Counted from the stretch's first letter, positions 21,178-33,393 are shown. The stretch: 64,000 bases of DNA from Xenoacremonium recifei (GCA_012184525.1 WOFQ01000010.1:1-64000); one strand, 5' to 3'. Notes: generated by a model not told the origin, from the sequence alone. Translations and numbers: made by a program.

Positions 21178-23454
21178 TCAGTAGGGATTTCTTCCGCTGG
21201 CTAATGTCACAAAGCTGTAAGGAACGTTCTGTCCAACTAGGAGCCGAAGGCTCTCGACGGTCGTGAATGCTGCTACGTCGGCAGCACCATAGGCTGCAAA
21301 GCCGCTCTTCTCGGCCACGAGACTCGGGTCCGAGGATTTCTTTACAGCCCCATCTGCAAGGTCTAGGAAGACTCTTCTGGTGTTTGCCATTCCCCGAGAA
21401 CCTGCGGCTCCGAAAGCGCGTACCAACATTCCAACGAGATTGCTCTTCTCTGGTCCGAGGGCAGAAACTATCACAAATGGTGCGTTTTCATCGGCAAGAG
21501 AACGAGCCCGTTGAAGACTCTCGAGACTGACAAATTGCTCGATGGCAGGTGCGTGTCGGGCAAGTGCCGTGGGTGTCCGGAATCCGACAGTGTATATCTT
21601 CGAAATCTTAAGAGCTTTCAACGCAAAGAAGACGGGAGCAGCATCGTCGGATGACGACGCCATGACAACAGCAGATCTTCCAAAATACGCCGATGGGGCC
21701 AAATCTCGAGTAAGTGTACTCAAAACTCCTTTCCATCCAGCATTATCGAAGATCAGAGATGTTGAAGTCGGCAAATGTGACTGACTGCCATTACTAGGAG
21801 ATTCGCTTGGACGATGAGGGCTTGACGGTATCGACCCCGGAGACGAAGCGTTCGACGAAGCCGTTGACTTCACAATGATCGTATCGACTATGCCGATGGC
21901 CCTCGCAGCCTCAGTGAGCGTTGGTCCGCTGCCGCTGTTCAAGCTCGAGAAGAATGAACTGTGCTTAAGAAGTGTGTGGTAAGGAAGTCCAGGGTTGAGG
22001 TAAGCACCTCCAAAGTGTTTTTGATTGCACCAGGTATCCATGCTTCCGGAGCTGTTAGAATGTTGTTCGACAACAGAAAAATGGTGAGGTAGGCCCAGTT
22101 CGTTGAAACACTTCTCGTAGAAGGGTGCCTGTGGTATGGCACTTCGCGATGGAGTGCTGCTGATGCCGTAGAAATGTCTCTTGGGCAATTGGCCTAAAAG
22201 TGAGAGGGCAGCGTTTATTTCAGCGGCACTGAGCTGTCCTGGCGCCGCAATAATAGGGAGAAGGGGGTGAGTAATGGGTGTAAAGACTGTATTCAGAGTC
22301 CTCGAGAACTGGCCAGTCTCTCCCATATTGACAGCCGAAAAAGGAGGCGCATCTGGATAATCTGATCGCATCTTGGACCTGAAATACTCAAGCTCGAAAT
22401 TCTCGTTGTGCTCGTTGATAATTGCAATCATCTTGATGATATCGGCGTATGGTATTGATCGTCGAAAGACCTCCTCAGCATACTGTGACGGCCACTTGAA
22501 CGTTCCTGAGAAGTCATGAAAGGCAGACATGATACGAGAGTTTCCACGTTTCTCATACAGTCGTCTTCGAATCTCCTCTGGTAACCAAAGTTCCACGTCG
22601 ATGTACTCTACTCCCCATTGTATGGCCCTGTATAGATATTCGTAGTATATGCTAGGATTGTCCATCGGAAATCTGCCGTTTTCTCGTGTGCAACGTGTCG
22701 TGAAAATGAGGGGGAGTTCTGTTCTCTGGCGCAGGAGCATGACCTGCTCTCCCACATAACTCAGACTTGGGATCTCTGCGAATGTGCCATTGCCGAGTGG
22801 TTCACGCAATAGGTCAACTCTCAGCTCCACAGCGTCCGCTCCGACGGTAAGGATATCGATATTAGGCAACGCAGCATGAACATCGGGAAATGTCGTCGAG
22901 ATGAAATATGTCCGCGGTTTTGCCATGAGGATTTCATGGTGGCTAATCTGGCCCAATGTGAAAGAGATGAACCGGGCTAGGTCCCGTCGGAAGAATGGCG
23001 TTTCGGTGTAAAGAAACTCGTAATCGCACTGAGCAGAAAGATAGAGGTCCGGGGGCATCCCTAGGTTAACCGAGTGAGCGTTAATAGACACTACCAGCTC
23101 TTGGTTCCGGCTCGCAACATCTTGCTGGGCCTGCGCAGCTGGTATCCCGACCACAAAGCCTTGCTCTTCCGCCGTCACTTGGTTGAAAGCTCCTTTCAAC
23201 TTGTACGGTTTCCCTAAAACATCGGCAAATATTGACACGATATGATCCTGCCCTTGGCCAAAGACGATAACAACAATCCTGGTGTCACCCCTCTCCGGCG
23301 CACTGCAAAATGAGCTTGTGTTGAACAAATCAGGACTCGGACTCGATCGATGGATGTCGATTGTTACGTCGTTCGTCGAAGAACCGTTCAAGTTCGGACC
23401 CGGAGCTTTGAGGCCAGGAGACGGCCCAACCAGTGGCTGCTGAACAGCGGCCAT
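21178..23454 (-). CDS. QutR-like quinate repressor homologue (AROM C-terminal-derived)
   Basis: A single-exon gene for 758 aa with the architecture of QutR/Qa-1S, the repressor of quinate use derived from the last three domains of the pentafunctional AROM protein. The order is a Ser/Pro-rich N-terminus (1-58), a shikimate-kinase-like part (~59-198), a type I dehydroquinase-like part (~199-425) and a shikimate-dehydrogenase-like part (~427-758). In the kinase part the P-loop position reads VIVFGQGQDHI, so no Walker A remains. In the dehydrogenase part the substrate motif reads STPSRSAIP and the glycine-rich nucleotide loop is MASSSDDAA, so catalysis is unlikely. The dehydroquinase part keeps Glu210/Arg212, Arg254, His313, Lys341, Arg385 and Gln407. 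It is shorter than typical QutR (about 900 aa). No other quinate gene lies in the window. Repressor function is inferred from family. Confidence 0.82.
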   Translation of the reverse strand: MAAVQQPLVGPSPGLKAPGPNLNGSSTNDVTIDIHRSSPSPDLFNTSSFCSAPERGDTRIVVIVFGQGQDHIVSIFADVLGKPYKLKGAFNQVTAEEQGFVVGIPAAQAQQDVASRNQELVVSINAHSVNLGMPPDLYLSAQCDYEFLYTETPFFRRDLARFISFTLGQISHHEILMAKPRTYFISTTFPDVHAALPNIDILTVGADAVELRVDLLREPLGNGTFAEIPSLSYVGEQVMLLRQRTELPLIFTTRCTRENGRFPMDNPSIYYEYLYRAIQWGVEYIDVELWLPEEIRRRLYEKRGNSRIMSAFHDFSGTFKWPSQYAEEVFRRSIPYADIIKMIAIINEHNENFELEYFRSKMRSDYPDAPPFSAVNMGETGQFSRTLNTVFTPITHPLLPIIAAPGQLSAAEINAALSLLGQLPKRHFYGISSTPSRSAIPQAPFYEKCFNELGLPHHFSVVEQHSNSSGSMDTWCNQKHFGGAYLNPGLPYHTLLKHSSFFSSLNSGSGPTLTEAARAIGIVDTIIVKSTASSNASSPGSIPSSPHRPSESPSNGSQSHLPTSTSLIFDNAGWKGVLSTLTRDLAPSAYFGRSAVVMASSSDDAAPVFFALKALKISKIYTVGFRTPTALARHAPAIEQFVSLESLQRARSLADENAPFVIVSALGPEKSNLVGMLVRAFGAAGSRGMANTRRVFLDLADGAVKKSSDPSLVAEKSGFAAYGAADVAAFTTVESLRLLVGQNVPYSFVTLASGRNPY

Positions 23455-26400
23455 GGCTTATACAGCTGGGCTGGCGCACGGAGTCCTCCTCTTGAAATGT
23501 GTAGTGATGCTATCGATACCCAGTGCTATAAAGGCTCGTTCTTGCCCTGAATAAATCTTCGCATTCCCTCTTGCGGTAGATCCGTCTCATGCGCAACAGT
23601 TTTTAAAGAGTTTTGGGCTTTGATTCGACTCGAGGGGTTGGAGATTGTGGTGATGTCTTGTAAAGACGTATACTCCTTCGATCTACTTCGGACGGCGACT
23701 TCGATGTTGGCGTCGATGGAATGGCAGGAAGAGGGCCGTGAGACAGACTTTGGAACGCGAAAGGTCTTCCTAGGCTACCGCGATACTAAGCCCACCTCTT
23801 GTAGTCGAGTACACCCAAAGCGCTCGAGGCAATTGACCGTTCGATATAACGTGTGCGGGCGGGCGACGAGGCACGTAGTTTGTACTTAGATGCGGACCCC
23901 TGTGGAGACGACGTCAGAATATGGGGTAAAGAAGAGAAGCGAGTCGAGCTTCGAGGGAACGAAAGGCGATGAGATGAAGCGAGAGCAAACAGAAAATAAA
24001 CGGATTAATACCGGAGAAAAAAGCTGCAGCGGATGGTGAGGTCGAACGATGTCTGATTCGTACCTTTGACTTGTTTGGGGGAAGAGAGAGCAAATCGACA
24101 GAGCGTCCCTCCGGGGTAGTGAACGTGGAGGTCAGGATGTCTGAGGACGGTGCCGGCTTAAAGCATCTAGCCAGAAATGCTTGGCTGGTGGGACGTTTGG
24201 GATGGCGTCGGTCGAGATAGGGACCAGCTGGGGCGAAACAAGTGACAAGATCCCTGACCTGGCGAGGAGGCTTGGGTCAAGCTTCAGAGGGCGGCCAAGG
24301 CGAGGATGAAACTGGCGGGCTGTCGTTGGTGGAAGGGAACCGGGGAGAATTGCTGGAATTGTTCCACCACAGGCGCAGAGGTCCAGTGTCTAATCAGTCT
24401 TGGCTCTGGCGCCGGATAAGATGGAAGCGAGCGAGCGAGCGAGGTGGGTTGATCAGGAGAGGAAATAAATCTTTCTGGCAGTCCTGTTCCCGGACGGGCT
24501 TCGGCTCCAGATCTGAAAAGTAGATGGAGGTTCTAGGTTGTTCGTGGTGGGGGAGGAAAGTGAGGCTGTTGGAGATGAGGATCTGGAAGAAGGAGAGAAG
24601 GAACTTCAGACGAGCCTTCCAAGTTGAGAATAGGAGCGGTTCTTTTTCCGCTCCGTTCCTTCCTTCTCGAGGAAACAGACAATGCCCCCATATTAAAACA
24701 ATTTGGCAGACATCGTGGAGGAACTTCATATTCTACACCTCGCAACAGCAAACCCCCGAACTTTCCCCCGGAGCGGCCGATCCAGGAAGCACATCAATCA
24801 ACGGAAAGTGGGCGTTACCATCCATCGATGGGGGTCATCGGGGGCGGGGCGTTTTGGCCGCAAAGGCGACGGCTCTTAATTCTCCTTGGCTCGCGATAGC
24901 TGGGTGCGCTTTGGGGGAGGTTTATCCACCAATCACGCCGCCCTGGACCTGGATGAACCCTCTTGTCAGTGCCCTGGTGGTGGCTTGGATGTTTCGATTG
25001 GCGATCCCTGATTTGTTTCATCGACATGCGGCGGGTTGTTTTTCGACCGCGCGGCGCGCCTATTGAGCCTGGGTGAGTTGCCCTCTTCTCTCCATCACCG
25101 GCTTCACTGATGAGAGCATTGCTCCGGCAATTGCAATCTCACACCTGCATGCTCCATTTCAAACTTTGGATCAGATCATCACGTTTAGATATCTGGGCAG
25201 AAAACACCAGCTGATATGTTTTCAAGTACACGCAAAGCATCTGCTCACAGCGCATCCAAAATGGCATTTTGTAACCAACGCATAATCGTTTACATTTCCC
25301 CATGAATTCACTCGGTCTCTTTAATTTCCCGAACCCGCACACAACGTGATATCTCGCTCGGTCTTCGCTCCGTGGACATGGGGAAGCTGCTTGCTTGCAT
25401 CACGACGTGGCCGTCCCCCGGTCCGTCCGATTCTGCCTCATCTCAGGGTCTTGTTATGCGACCGGAATCTGCCTTGCCGGCCCCATAGAGGAGGACGTCA
25501 TGTTTGATCAACAGCCCATGCGTTCCGGCGTTCTGAGCGGAACTACAGCTAGGCTGGCGCGTTTATTTGCTGGTATAATACGTTACATTGTGTTCTAATC
25601 GGGCTGACTTCAGTGCTTCGTATCAAGTAGAAAAGCACGAGAGAGGTTGGTATTCGGGTTATAGTTAGGGTCGGGGCTTATGGTATGTAACCTGATAATA
25701 CGATGTTGAAGCATCTCGCTGAAATCTAGGTGTAATTACTGTCTTTAGGTTAGCTGTTGTGCATGTTCTGGCACTCGTTTCTGCGACGGAAGAAGGCCCT
25801 GGTTCGGACTTGTCCACGGCAACTCTATCATCGCATTATGACGAATCACTGTCAATGCCCAGTGTCAATGCCCAGTGCTCGGCAAAATGCCCGAATCCTC
25901 GCTCAAAGAGTCCGGCACCGTTCGCCGATGACCCCTGCCTATATCCCCAGCCCTTGGCAGTTCTCGATGTTTTAAAATCCCACGAATCACCTCTCCTTAC
26001 CTATCCATTATTGGCATGAAACATGACATCCACAGCCATTAAGCTTGTCATGCTAAGAATGGACTACAATCTAACAAGGCAAGTCAGCACATCGCAACAA
26101 CCATGGGGCAGAGTCATCGCACGTCTGGGTTTGAGGTTGGTGGATTCATTCTTATAAAAGGTGTCAAAAGCACTCGGAAGCAAGAATAGCCGACACTTGC
26201 ATGATGACCGCGAGTTTGGGGCTGAGTCGAGCTATGTCAATTCCAACCACCTCACGTTTCACTTAGGTCAAGTCAAGCTTTTATTAGTGGACAATCATTC
26301 ACACGAATCGGCAACACGGCGTATTTCATGCCAGCTCTCTTGGTATAAACTTCTGAAGAACCCATAACGCAGTCGGGCGGTTTCGTGCTTTGGGCTGTGG

Positions 26401-26605
26401 AGGAAGTACGATTCAATCAACCAAATTGATCAACTATCAACCAAGTTTGCATTCGATATCAACACTATGTTTAGACGACAAGAGAAGAGAAGAAACATGG
26501 AAATTTGGGTCGAGACTCGGAGCAACACACTCGGGAATGACTGGACGGAAGCGATTCGGGAAATACGGGCCTCGACATTGATACGATAGGTTTGAGTTCG
26601 ATAAC
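23455..26605. other. Intergenic region upstream of the QutR-like gene
   Basis: About 3.1 kb with no supported coding sequence. The 23.5-24.5 kb part is purine-rich on the + strand (the promoter/5' leader of the QutR-like gene, transcribed leftwards). A short imperfect duplication around 25852-25880 (cagtgtcaatgccc-type units) was noted. Frames such as 24524-25066 show no domain. Confidence 0.45.
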
Positions 26606-27150
26606 TCAGTTCTGGGACCAGACGCCGATCATATTGCCCTCCGAATCAATCAATCGAGCGAAGAACCCCATGTTACCGCCAATCTCCGTCTTGGGGCTAT
26701 GAGATATTTGTGTCAGAAGACAGTCGAAGCAACTCTAGGACATCATGGCTACTCACATCGCGGTCTTGCCACCCAACTTATTGGCTAAATCGAGGGTGTC
26801 GGCACAGTTCGCAACACAAAGCGTCGGAAGCACAGGCAGAGCCGCGGGCAGAGACTCCTTATTGTTCACGACGATGTATTCGTCATCCAACTCGAGAAAG
26901 GCGCCATTGAGAGCCTTCCCTTTGGAGAAGAAGTGCATGCTCTTGACGCAGTCACCGACGGGCTTGCCAGGCTGCGGAGCGAACTGCCAGGAGAAGAGTT
27001 CGGTATAGAACTTCTTGGCACGATCGACGTCCCGGACGGGGATTTCCAGCCAGGAAATCTGACCGTAGGATTCCTACACTGTTGTCAGGAGGAGTTCATG
27101 ATGGGAGTGCCACTGTGGCGAATGGTTACCTTGACCAGAGACTCATCCAT
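26606..27150 (-). CDS. VOC/glyoxalase-like fold protein
   Basis: A small single-domain protein of the vicinal oxygen chelate superfamily, close in form to the bacterial glyoxalase/bleomycin-resistance-type group. Exons are 27150-27130, 27073-26757 and 26696-26606, joining in frame to 142 aa (introns 56 and 60 nt). The N-terminal half begins ISWLEIPVRDVDRAKKFY with the usual strand-helix pattern. The C-terminal half includes LANKLGGKTA and ends with GFFARLIDSEGNMIGVWSQ, where the Asp-Ser-Glu-Gly-Asn turn and final strand are diagnostic. Whether it binds a metal or has enzyme activity cannot be judged from sequence alone. It is typically annotated as a glyoxalase family protein in fungi. Confidence 0.85.
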
Positions 27151-28443
27151 GATGTGGAGGGTTGGTGTTTAGGTGAGTATCTTGTGAGCGATGAAATATT
27201 AATTTGGGTAGTACAGTTAGGTATCTGGCTCTCTTGCTGCTCAATTGAGAGATATAGAAACAGATTCGGTGCTCAGAATGATGGCTTCACGCCTCCAATT
27301 TATACTTTGCGCGCGGCACCTACCACCTTTCAACCCCTCACCGCTCTGTCCGAAGGCATTCACGGACGCCAACAGCCACCAACGGGATACACCAACTTTT
27401 GCTGCATCTACCCTGTCGGAGGCGTTGCTGCCTGGCGATGGCTTGCAACGAAGCCAATCATCTCAGGCATAAACGACGCGGCACATGACTTCGTGTCAAG
27501 GACGCGAGTGAAGCTGGTGAGACAGGGCGCGCCACGTCGGGGCGATTAGTGATGGTGCTGTGACAACGAGCAAGCTGATGGTCAAGTGGCGTCAGACGAG
27601 CGCTAGAGTGTCTTAGTTAGGGCGAGTTGGTTGGGCGAGACCGTGGTCGTTCACGGCCGGCAGTGGAAGAGTGCAGCAGTAGTGTCACATCACGGGCTGC
27701 TTGATGACCCGAGTCTGAGGCGTCGTGAACTTTGTTGGCCAGGATACCGAGCGAGGTTTCCTGGGAAGATGAAGCTCGGGAGTCTGGTGAGTCCGCTGGC
27801 CGAGCGGTGGCCTTGTCATGACAGACAGCATATGGAGGTTAGCCCGCGAGTGCGCAGCTATCCCCGGAGTCCCCTGAGGGTGCAATTTCTCTGCAGTGAC
27901 AATTATTTGCTTTCAAGTTCTCTGCGGTGACATTGGAGTGGGAGGTATTGAACGGCCCATATGATCGGCCTGACTGAAGACGGCAGAGAGCTAGAGAAGC
28001 CATCCATTCATTCTCCCTGTCATGAGAATGTGGCAACAGTACTGTAAGTCGAAGGCAATCCTCGCCCTGAGACATATTGAAAATTTTAAAGAAATCATTT
28101 CATTTGCCACCATCCCTTTTTATTCAATTAATTGATTGCAATGACTGTCCTTCTCTCCCTTGATACCCCAGAAGGGAGCTGTTTGTGCTGCCATGTGCTG
28201 GATCATCACCCCAGACACTGTAAATGCCCCACTGTAGCTCTTCCCACCAATCACACGTGCCGTAGCCAAAGGGACCTTCGCGCGTCATACCACAGGCGTG
28301 TCGCAACTGAAGATTCAACCTCGCCCGTCGCAAACTTCAATCTCTCAACCACAACTCGCTTCATACATCGATTCCCATCCAGTTTCGAGCCCGGCTGCCC
28401 TCACTCCTCTTGATCTTCATCCATAGCGATTACCTGACACACA
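27151..28443. other. Intergenic region between divergent VOC and NASP genes
   Basis: A shared upstream region of two divergent genes. No coding sequence is supported. The last ~300 bp before the NASP start are pyrimidine-rich, with an AT-rich block near 28080-28135, consistent with a fungal promoter and leader. Confidence 0.5.
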
Positions 28444-30130
28444 ATGGCTGAGCCGACCGAGCAAACGGCGCCCGCCGTCGACGTCGAAGAGACTCCCAAG
28501 GTCGACCAGCCTGAGACGACAGCAGAAGCCAGCGTCGACTCTCTCGCCCCGTCGCAGCCCGAGTCCAAGACCGTCACCGAGGTCGCCACGCCCGCCGAGT
28601 CCGTCGACATGGATCCCAAGTCCAAGAAGGTCACGCTCGCCGACCTCTGCGCCAAGGGCACTGCCCTCTTCTCGCAGAAGCAGTACGAGGATGCCACCGA
28701 GATCTTCTCGCGCGCCAGCATGCTGCAAGTCGAGCTGAACGGCGAGACGTCCCCCGAGAACGCCGAGATCCTGTTCCACTACGGACGCAGCCTGTTCAAG
28801 GTCGGCCAGCAGAAGAGCGACGTGCTGGGCGAGTCTGCGCCAGCCGACAAGCCCAAGAAGGCGCCTGCGGCCAATGGCAAGGCGAAACCAGCCAAGACGG
28901 CGGCCGAGGAGGTCACGCAGGAGGGCGTTGCGATTGTGGCTAACGACAAGGAGTCGGAGGCCAAGATTGAGCCCACGCCGGAGGATGCGAAGAAGCCGTT
29001 GTTCCAGTTCACGGGCGACGAGAACTTTGACGACTCGGACGAAGAGGAAGAGGTAAGTCTGCGGGCCTGCCTCCGTACATGAGCCGTCCGAGACCGAACA
29101 GAATGGAACGCTGAGACTTCTTACCATCAGGGCGGCGAGGAGGAAGAGGATGAGGAGGACCAGGACGACTTGGCCACGGCCTTCCAGATTCTCGACCTGG
29201 CACGTGTATGCTACGGCAAGAAGCTTGAGGAAGTGGTCAAGGAGGAGGAGGAACAGGCTGGCAAAGGCAAGGAGGCGGCGGACGGCGACTCACCTGCTGT
29301 CAAGCACATCAAAGAGCGCCTCGCCGACACTCACGACCTCCTGGCCGAGATCTCCCTGGAGAATGAACGGTACGCAAGATACACTCCCTCCAACCAACCA
29401 ATGTCTAACGCAACACCTTAGATTCCCCCGCGCCATCGAGGACTTCCGCACCGCCCTCACCCACAAGCTCGAGCTCTACCCCGAGGAGTCAGGAGTCGTC
29501 GCTGAGGCACACTACAAGCTCTCCCTGGCGCTCGAGTTCGCCTCCGTCACAGCAACCAACGAAGATGGCGGCAACGAGCAGCGCGAGGAGATGGACCAGG
29601 GCCTGCGCGACCAGGCCGTCGAGCACATGGAGCTGGCCATCAAGAGCTACAAGCTCAAGCTGCACGCCAAGGAAGTCGAGCTCGCCACCATGGCCTCGCC
29701 TGAGGACAACGATCTTGCGCGCAAGGCCATCCAGGAGATGCAGGCCACCATGTCCGAGATGGAGACCCGAGTCAGTTCACTCACCCCCTTGCCCCCTTTT
29801 TACCTAACCATGTACTAACACTTCCCACCCCAGCTCACCGACCTCCGCGCCAACCCCATCGACACCAAGAACCTCCTCAACGCCGACAACAGCGCCCTCG
29901 GCGGCATCCTCGGCGCCCTCGTCGGCGAGACCCCCGCCCAGGCCCAAACCCGCATCGAGGAAGCCACCAAGACGGCCACCGACCTCACCGGCCTCGTGCG
30001 CAAGAAGACCAAGGACGCCGCCCCCGCCGCGCCGGAAACCAACGGCAAGCGGAAAGCCCAGGACGACGACGACGACGAGAGCGAGGCGGCCGCGGCCAAG
30101 AAGCTCAAGACGGATGCCGCCGCCGTGTAA
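28444..30130 (+). CDS. Histone chaperone NASP/Hif1/Sim3 family (SHNi-TPR)
   Basis: A nuclear TPR chaperone that binds histone H3-H4 and helps their supply and deposition. Exons are 28444-29052, 29131-29369, 29422-29770 and 29834-30130, giving 497 aa; introns are 78, 52 and 63 nt. After an acidic, Thr/Pro-rich N-terminus, the first TPR has LADLCAKGTALFSQKQYEDATEIF. A long acidic insert typical of the family interrupts it (DDSDEEEE...EEEEDEEDQDD), followed by LATAFQILDLARVCY. The SHNi-TPR part is FPRAIEDFRTALTHK with HYKLSLALEFA. The C-terminus is Ala- and Lys-rich with a basic nuclear localisation-like KRKAQ and KKLK. The gene is transcribed towards the convergent MPP10 gene. Confidence 0.93.
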
Positions 30131-30539
30131 GAATGCGAAGGTGTTTTTTCTTTGGGACTGCTGTGGCCTGGTCTGGGAGTTTGGGGGCGTCGAATTTGGA
30201 CGGGTAGGGATCGGGATCGGATCGCGGGTATGCGGTACACCAGGGCTGGCGGGGTTGGGATGATGGCGATGATCATGTATAGTATAAGCTGTGGAGGCTC
30301 TGGAAAGCTGCTTGAGAAATCAAAAAGAAACGTTTGTGTGTTTGATGCGAGAAAGTGTTCATTGAGTCGTCTAATCTCAGGGGCTTCTTCCCCCATCAAT
30401 GCATCTATGGCCCGACCCGTGCTATGCAACCCATGAAGAAAGGAATCAATATGTAAGAAGCAAGCAAGCATATATGTCCCATGACAAGTGACAATATACA
30501 TTTTCCGTATAAACGCCAGCACCAAAACACATTCCCCAT
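30131..30539. other. 3' intergenic region between convergent NASP and MPP10 genes
   Basis: About 400 bp between two stop codons. It holds only presumed 3' untranslated sequence and termination signals of both genes; no coding sequence is seen. Confidence 0.6.
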
Positions 30540-32240
30540 CTACAACTTGAAGTTGCCGCTCGACACGGGCTTCGCGGCCTTGGCCTTGCGGCCCTCGACA
30601 TCGGTAATCTCGCCCTTGCGGTTGATGACCTTGACGCCCGCCTTCTTGAGCTCGGCAACAGTATCGCGCTGCATCTGCGCCCGCTTGCTGACGACGCCCT
30701 TCTTCGCATCCACGCCGCCGGCCTTGCGCACGCGCTCCTTCTCGCGACGGCGCCGGCGCGCCTTGTCCTCGCGGCTCATCTCCTGGCGCGCGACGGGCAG
30801 GCCGCTCTTAAGCGTGACCTCGCCGCGGGTCTTGTCTGCGCTGCCGGGTGCGTAGACCTCCTGAGGCGCCAGGCGGGAGGAGGCCGTGGCGACGCCCTGT
30901 GCGGTGGCTGGCTGGGCGTCTTCCATGGCGACGGTGGCGACGTCGGCGACGACGCTGAGGGCCGGGGCGGAAGGCTTGGGCTTGTAGTGCCAGGAGCTGA
31001 GGGCGTCGAGGCGAGCGCTGACGTCGCGCCAGAGAGCCTCGATCTCCTTCTCCTCGCGCTGCAGCTTCTCATCCGACTTGCTGACGTAGGCATCGGGGTC
31101 GGCATTCTTGACGTGCTCCTCCTCGTAGATCTCGGCGAGCCCCTTAGTAGCCTTGCTGTCGTCGAGCTCGAGCATGCCGCGGCGGGTGCCGCCGGGAACA
31201 GCCTCGGCATCAGGGCGGCGACGGATGATCTCGTCGAATTCTTGTGCGAGGATGCGGCGTTTGATGAGCTCCTCGATGCCCTCGGTGACCTCAGGTGTGA
31301 TCACGGGTACCGGCTTGCCGACGTGCTCGAAGTCGAGATCCTCCTCGAGGAGGGAGTTCATGGGACGGTCGACGGCGGCGGCCTCACCCGAGAGTGTCCA
31401 TTCTCGCTTGGCGACCGAAGCGGCTTCGAGTTTCCGGATCTCCTCGGCGAGCTTGGCTTGTCTCCGCTCATGTGCAGACCGTCGAGACTTGGGGTCTCCG
31501 GCAGACACATCTGAAAGTGCATCTTCTGAGTCCTCTTGCTCCGACTCATCGTCAAAGAGGTCTCGGCGGACATCCTCCATCGCTCTCTCGATATCCCCTT
31601 CCTCAGGCTCCTGTGGCTCAGATCGAACCGTCTTCTTCTTCGGTTTGCTACCCGGCTTAGCCTTTCTTGGAGGCGGCGCGAAAAAATCCTTATAGTAGAC
31701 TTCGTTGGCATTGAAGTCGTTGGCCTCGTCGTCATCGAGGGCAGCATCCATATCCATATCTTCGTCCTCGCTATCGCCCTCGGGAGCGTCGAGGGCCATG
31801 TCGCCAAACGTAGGTCCCTCCTCGTCAGAATCGTCGTCATCGACAGGTTCTTCCTCCTCTTTCCTCTTAGCATCCTTGGACTTTGGTTTTGAAGGAGCAA
31901 GAGGGTCTGCGTTCCAGTCTATGTCTTCGTCGTCGCTTGCGGCATCGGTATTGGGGTCGCCCCTGGCATCCTGGTCCTCGAACCATTGCGTTTGCTTGTT
32001 GAAGTCTTTGAGGGAGAAGAATCCGTCGTTGAGGCCGTCAGGGTCCTCGACATACTCTTCGTCGTCCTCTGCATCCTCGTCATCCTCATCCTCTTGGACA
32101 TCGTCGTCGTCTTCGTAGTCATCTTGCAACCCATTCTCGAGGGCCTCGTCGTCTTCATCTTCTTCCTCTTCCGCCTCATCGCTGTCGTCCTCGTCTGACC
32201 CTACTTCGAAGCCGTCCTCGCCAAACTCTAGCATCTTGGA

Positions 32241-32279
<39 letters not shown>

Positions 32280-32726
32280 CTCAGCAGCCACTCCATTCAT
32301 GACAACCTCATTCCTCTCCTCCAGCTCACTCAGTGCTTCCTCAGAGTACTTCAGCACTCCACCGATTATTCTCTTGGCCTGCTGCCAGACTTGCCCTGTC
32401 TCGAAGCCATCCACATACAGCTTCCGCATCTTTAGCACGTCGTCCTTGCCATCGCCCCTCTTCCGTTTCCGATTCTCTTGTAACCGTTCTTGCTGCTCGT
32501 CGCCCACCTGTGAGGCAAACTCCTCCAGAGTGTTCTTGACCAGATTCAACGAGTCGGTCGGGATCGCGGCTGTGGGCTGCAAGAAGGCATGGCGGTTGCC
32601 CGCACGCAGGCTCTCCAGCAGCGCCAGCACATGGCCCTGGGATGCCGCGGTTGGGGGCGCCATCGCAGGTAAAGCAGTCAGCGTGTGTGACGTCGATGTA
32701 AGCGAGGGCGACGTCTCGATGGCCAT
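30540..32726 (-). CDS. MPP10: U3 snoRNP component Mpp10
   Basis: A nucleolar protein of the U3 snoRNP/SSU processome, needed for early 18S rRNA processing with Imp3 and Imp4. One uninterrupted frame encodes 728 aa from the first true ATG at 32726; a TTG two codons earlier is not used as start. The N-terminal region includes YVDGFETGQVWQQ. Very long acidic stretches fill about residues 150-330. The conserved C-terminal Mpp10 core has DIERAMEDVRRDLFD, SAHERRQAKLAEEIRKLE, REWTLSGEA, RPMNSLLEEDLDFEH and EELIKRRILAQEFDEIIRR. The extreme end is Lys/Arg-rich. The coding strand contains a GAG-GAC hexanucleotide-type run (about 32236-32280) encoding alternating Glu-Asp. Confidence 0.95.
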
Positions 32727-33393
32727 GCTCAAGCGTTTGTGGGAGCTGCGCTGAGAGGGACAGCCGGGAATCTGATTTTCCTCAGGCGGGAGTGAAGTTA
32801 CAGAATCCTACCAGAAGCGAGCAGTAGGGAAAATTTTTGGTTCATAATGGTGCCCCGCAGAAAAGCTGCACAGACGCGGCTCTCATTGGCCAATGTGCCC
32901 TAGACGATCCCGCCGATAAGAGATCACTGCCGATAAGGAACTTCTACATCGACATCATCCCGCTTGGGCTGGCGACATGTCATGAGACAGTCTGCTCGCT
33001 TCAGTACAGGTTCCATGCTTGTTTGAGATTTGACTTCAGTTAGATTAAACACGGCTGTTCATTCATGAATCAGTCCGCTTGTGAGCAAAATATAAATATT
33101 CTAGCTGTCACTGAAGCCCTAATGTACTCCAGTCTCCAGTGCTGTAGTCCCTAAAACATAGAAATCAACATGGGACAAGGCTCTCTGAGAAGGACCCGTT
33201 CTCTTCGAGCCTGTGCCCATCACCAGCTCTGAGCACTAGTGCTAGAATTGTATGGATGAATGAGGAATTGGAGCCGATGTCATCAATAGCAAGCATTCGT
33301 CAACCATGTCCGCTTTGAGTCCGTTAGCAACTCCCTCCAGGCCTCTATGAAACTAGCGATTCTTCCGTCTAGAAGTTTCAGACCATCAAATCA
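32727..33393. other. Intergenic region between tandem RING-protein and MPP10 genes
   Basis: This is the 3' flank of the RING-protein gene and promoter of MPP10 (both minus strand). No coding sequence is supported. An AT-rich block lies at about 33040-33130. Confidence 0.5.

Noticed and set aside
28417..29127. 236-codon minus-strand frame
   Set aside because: Antisense shadow of the NASP first exon.
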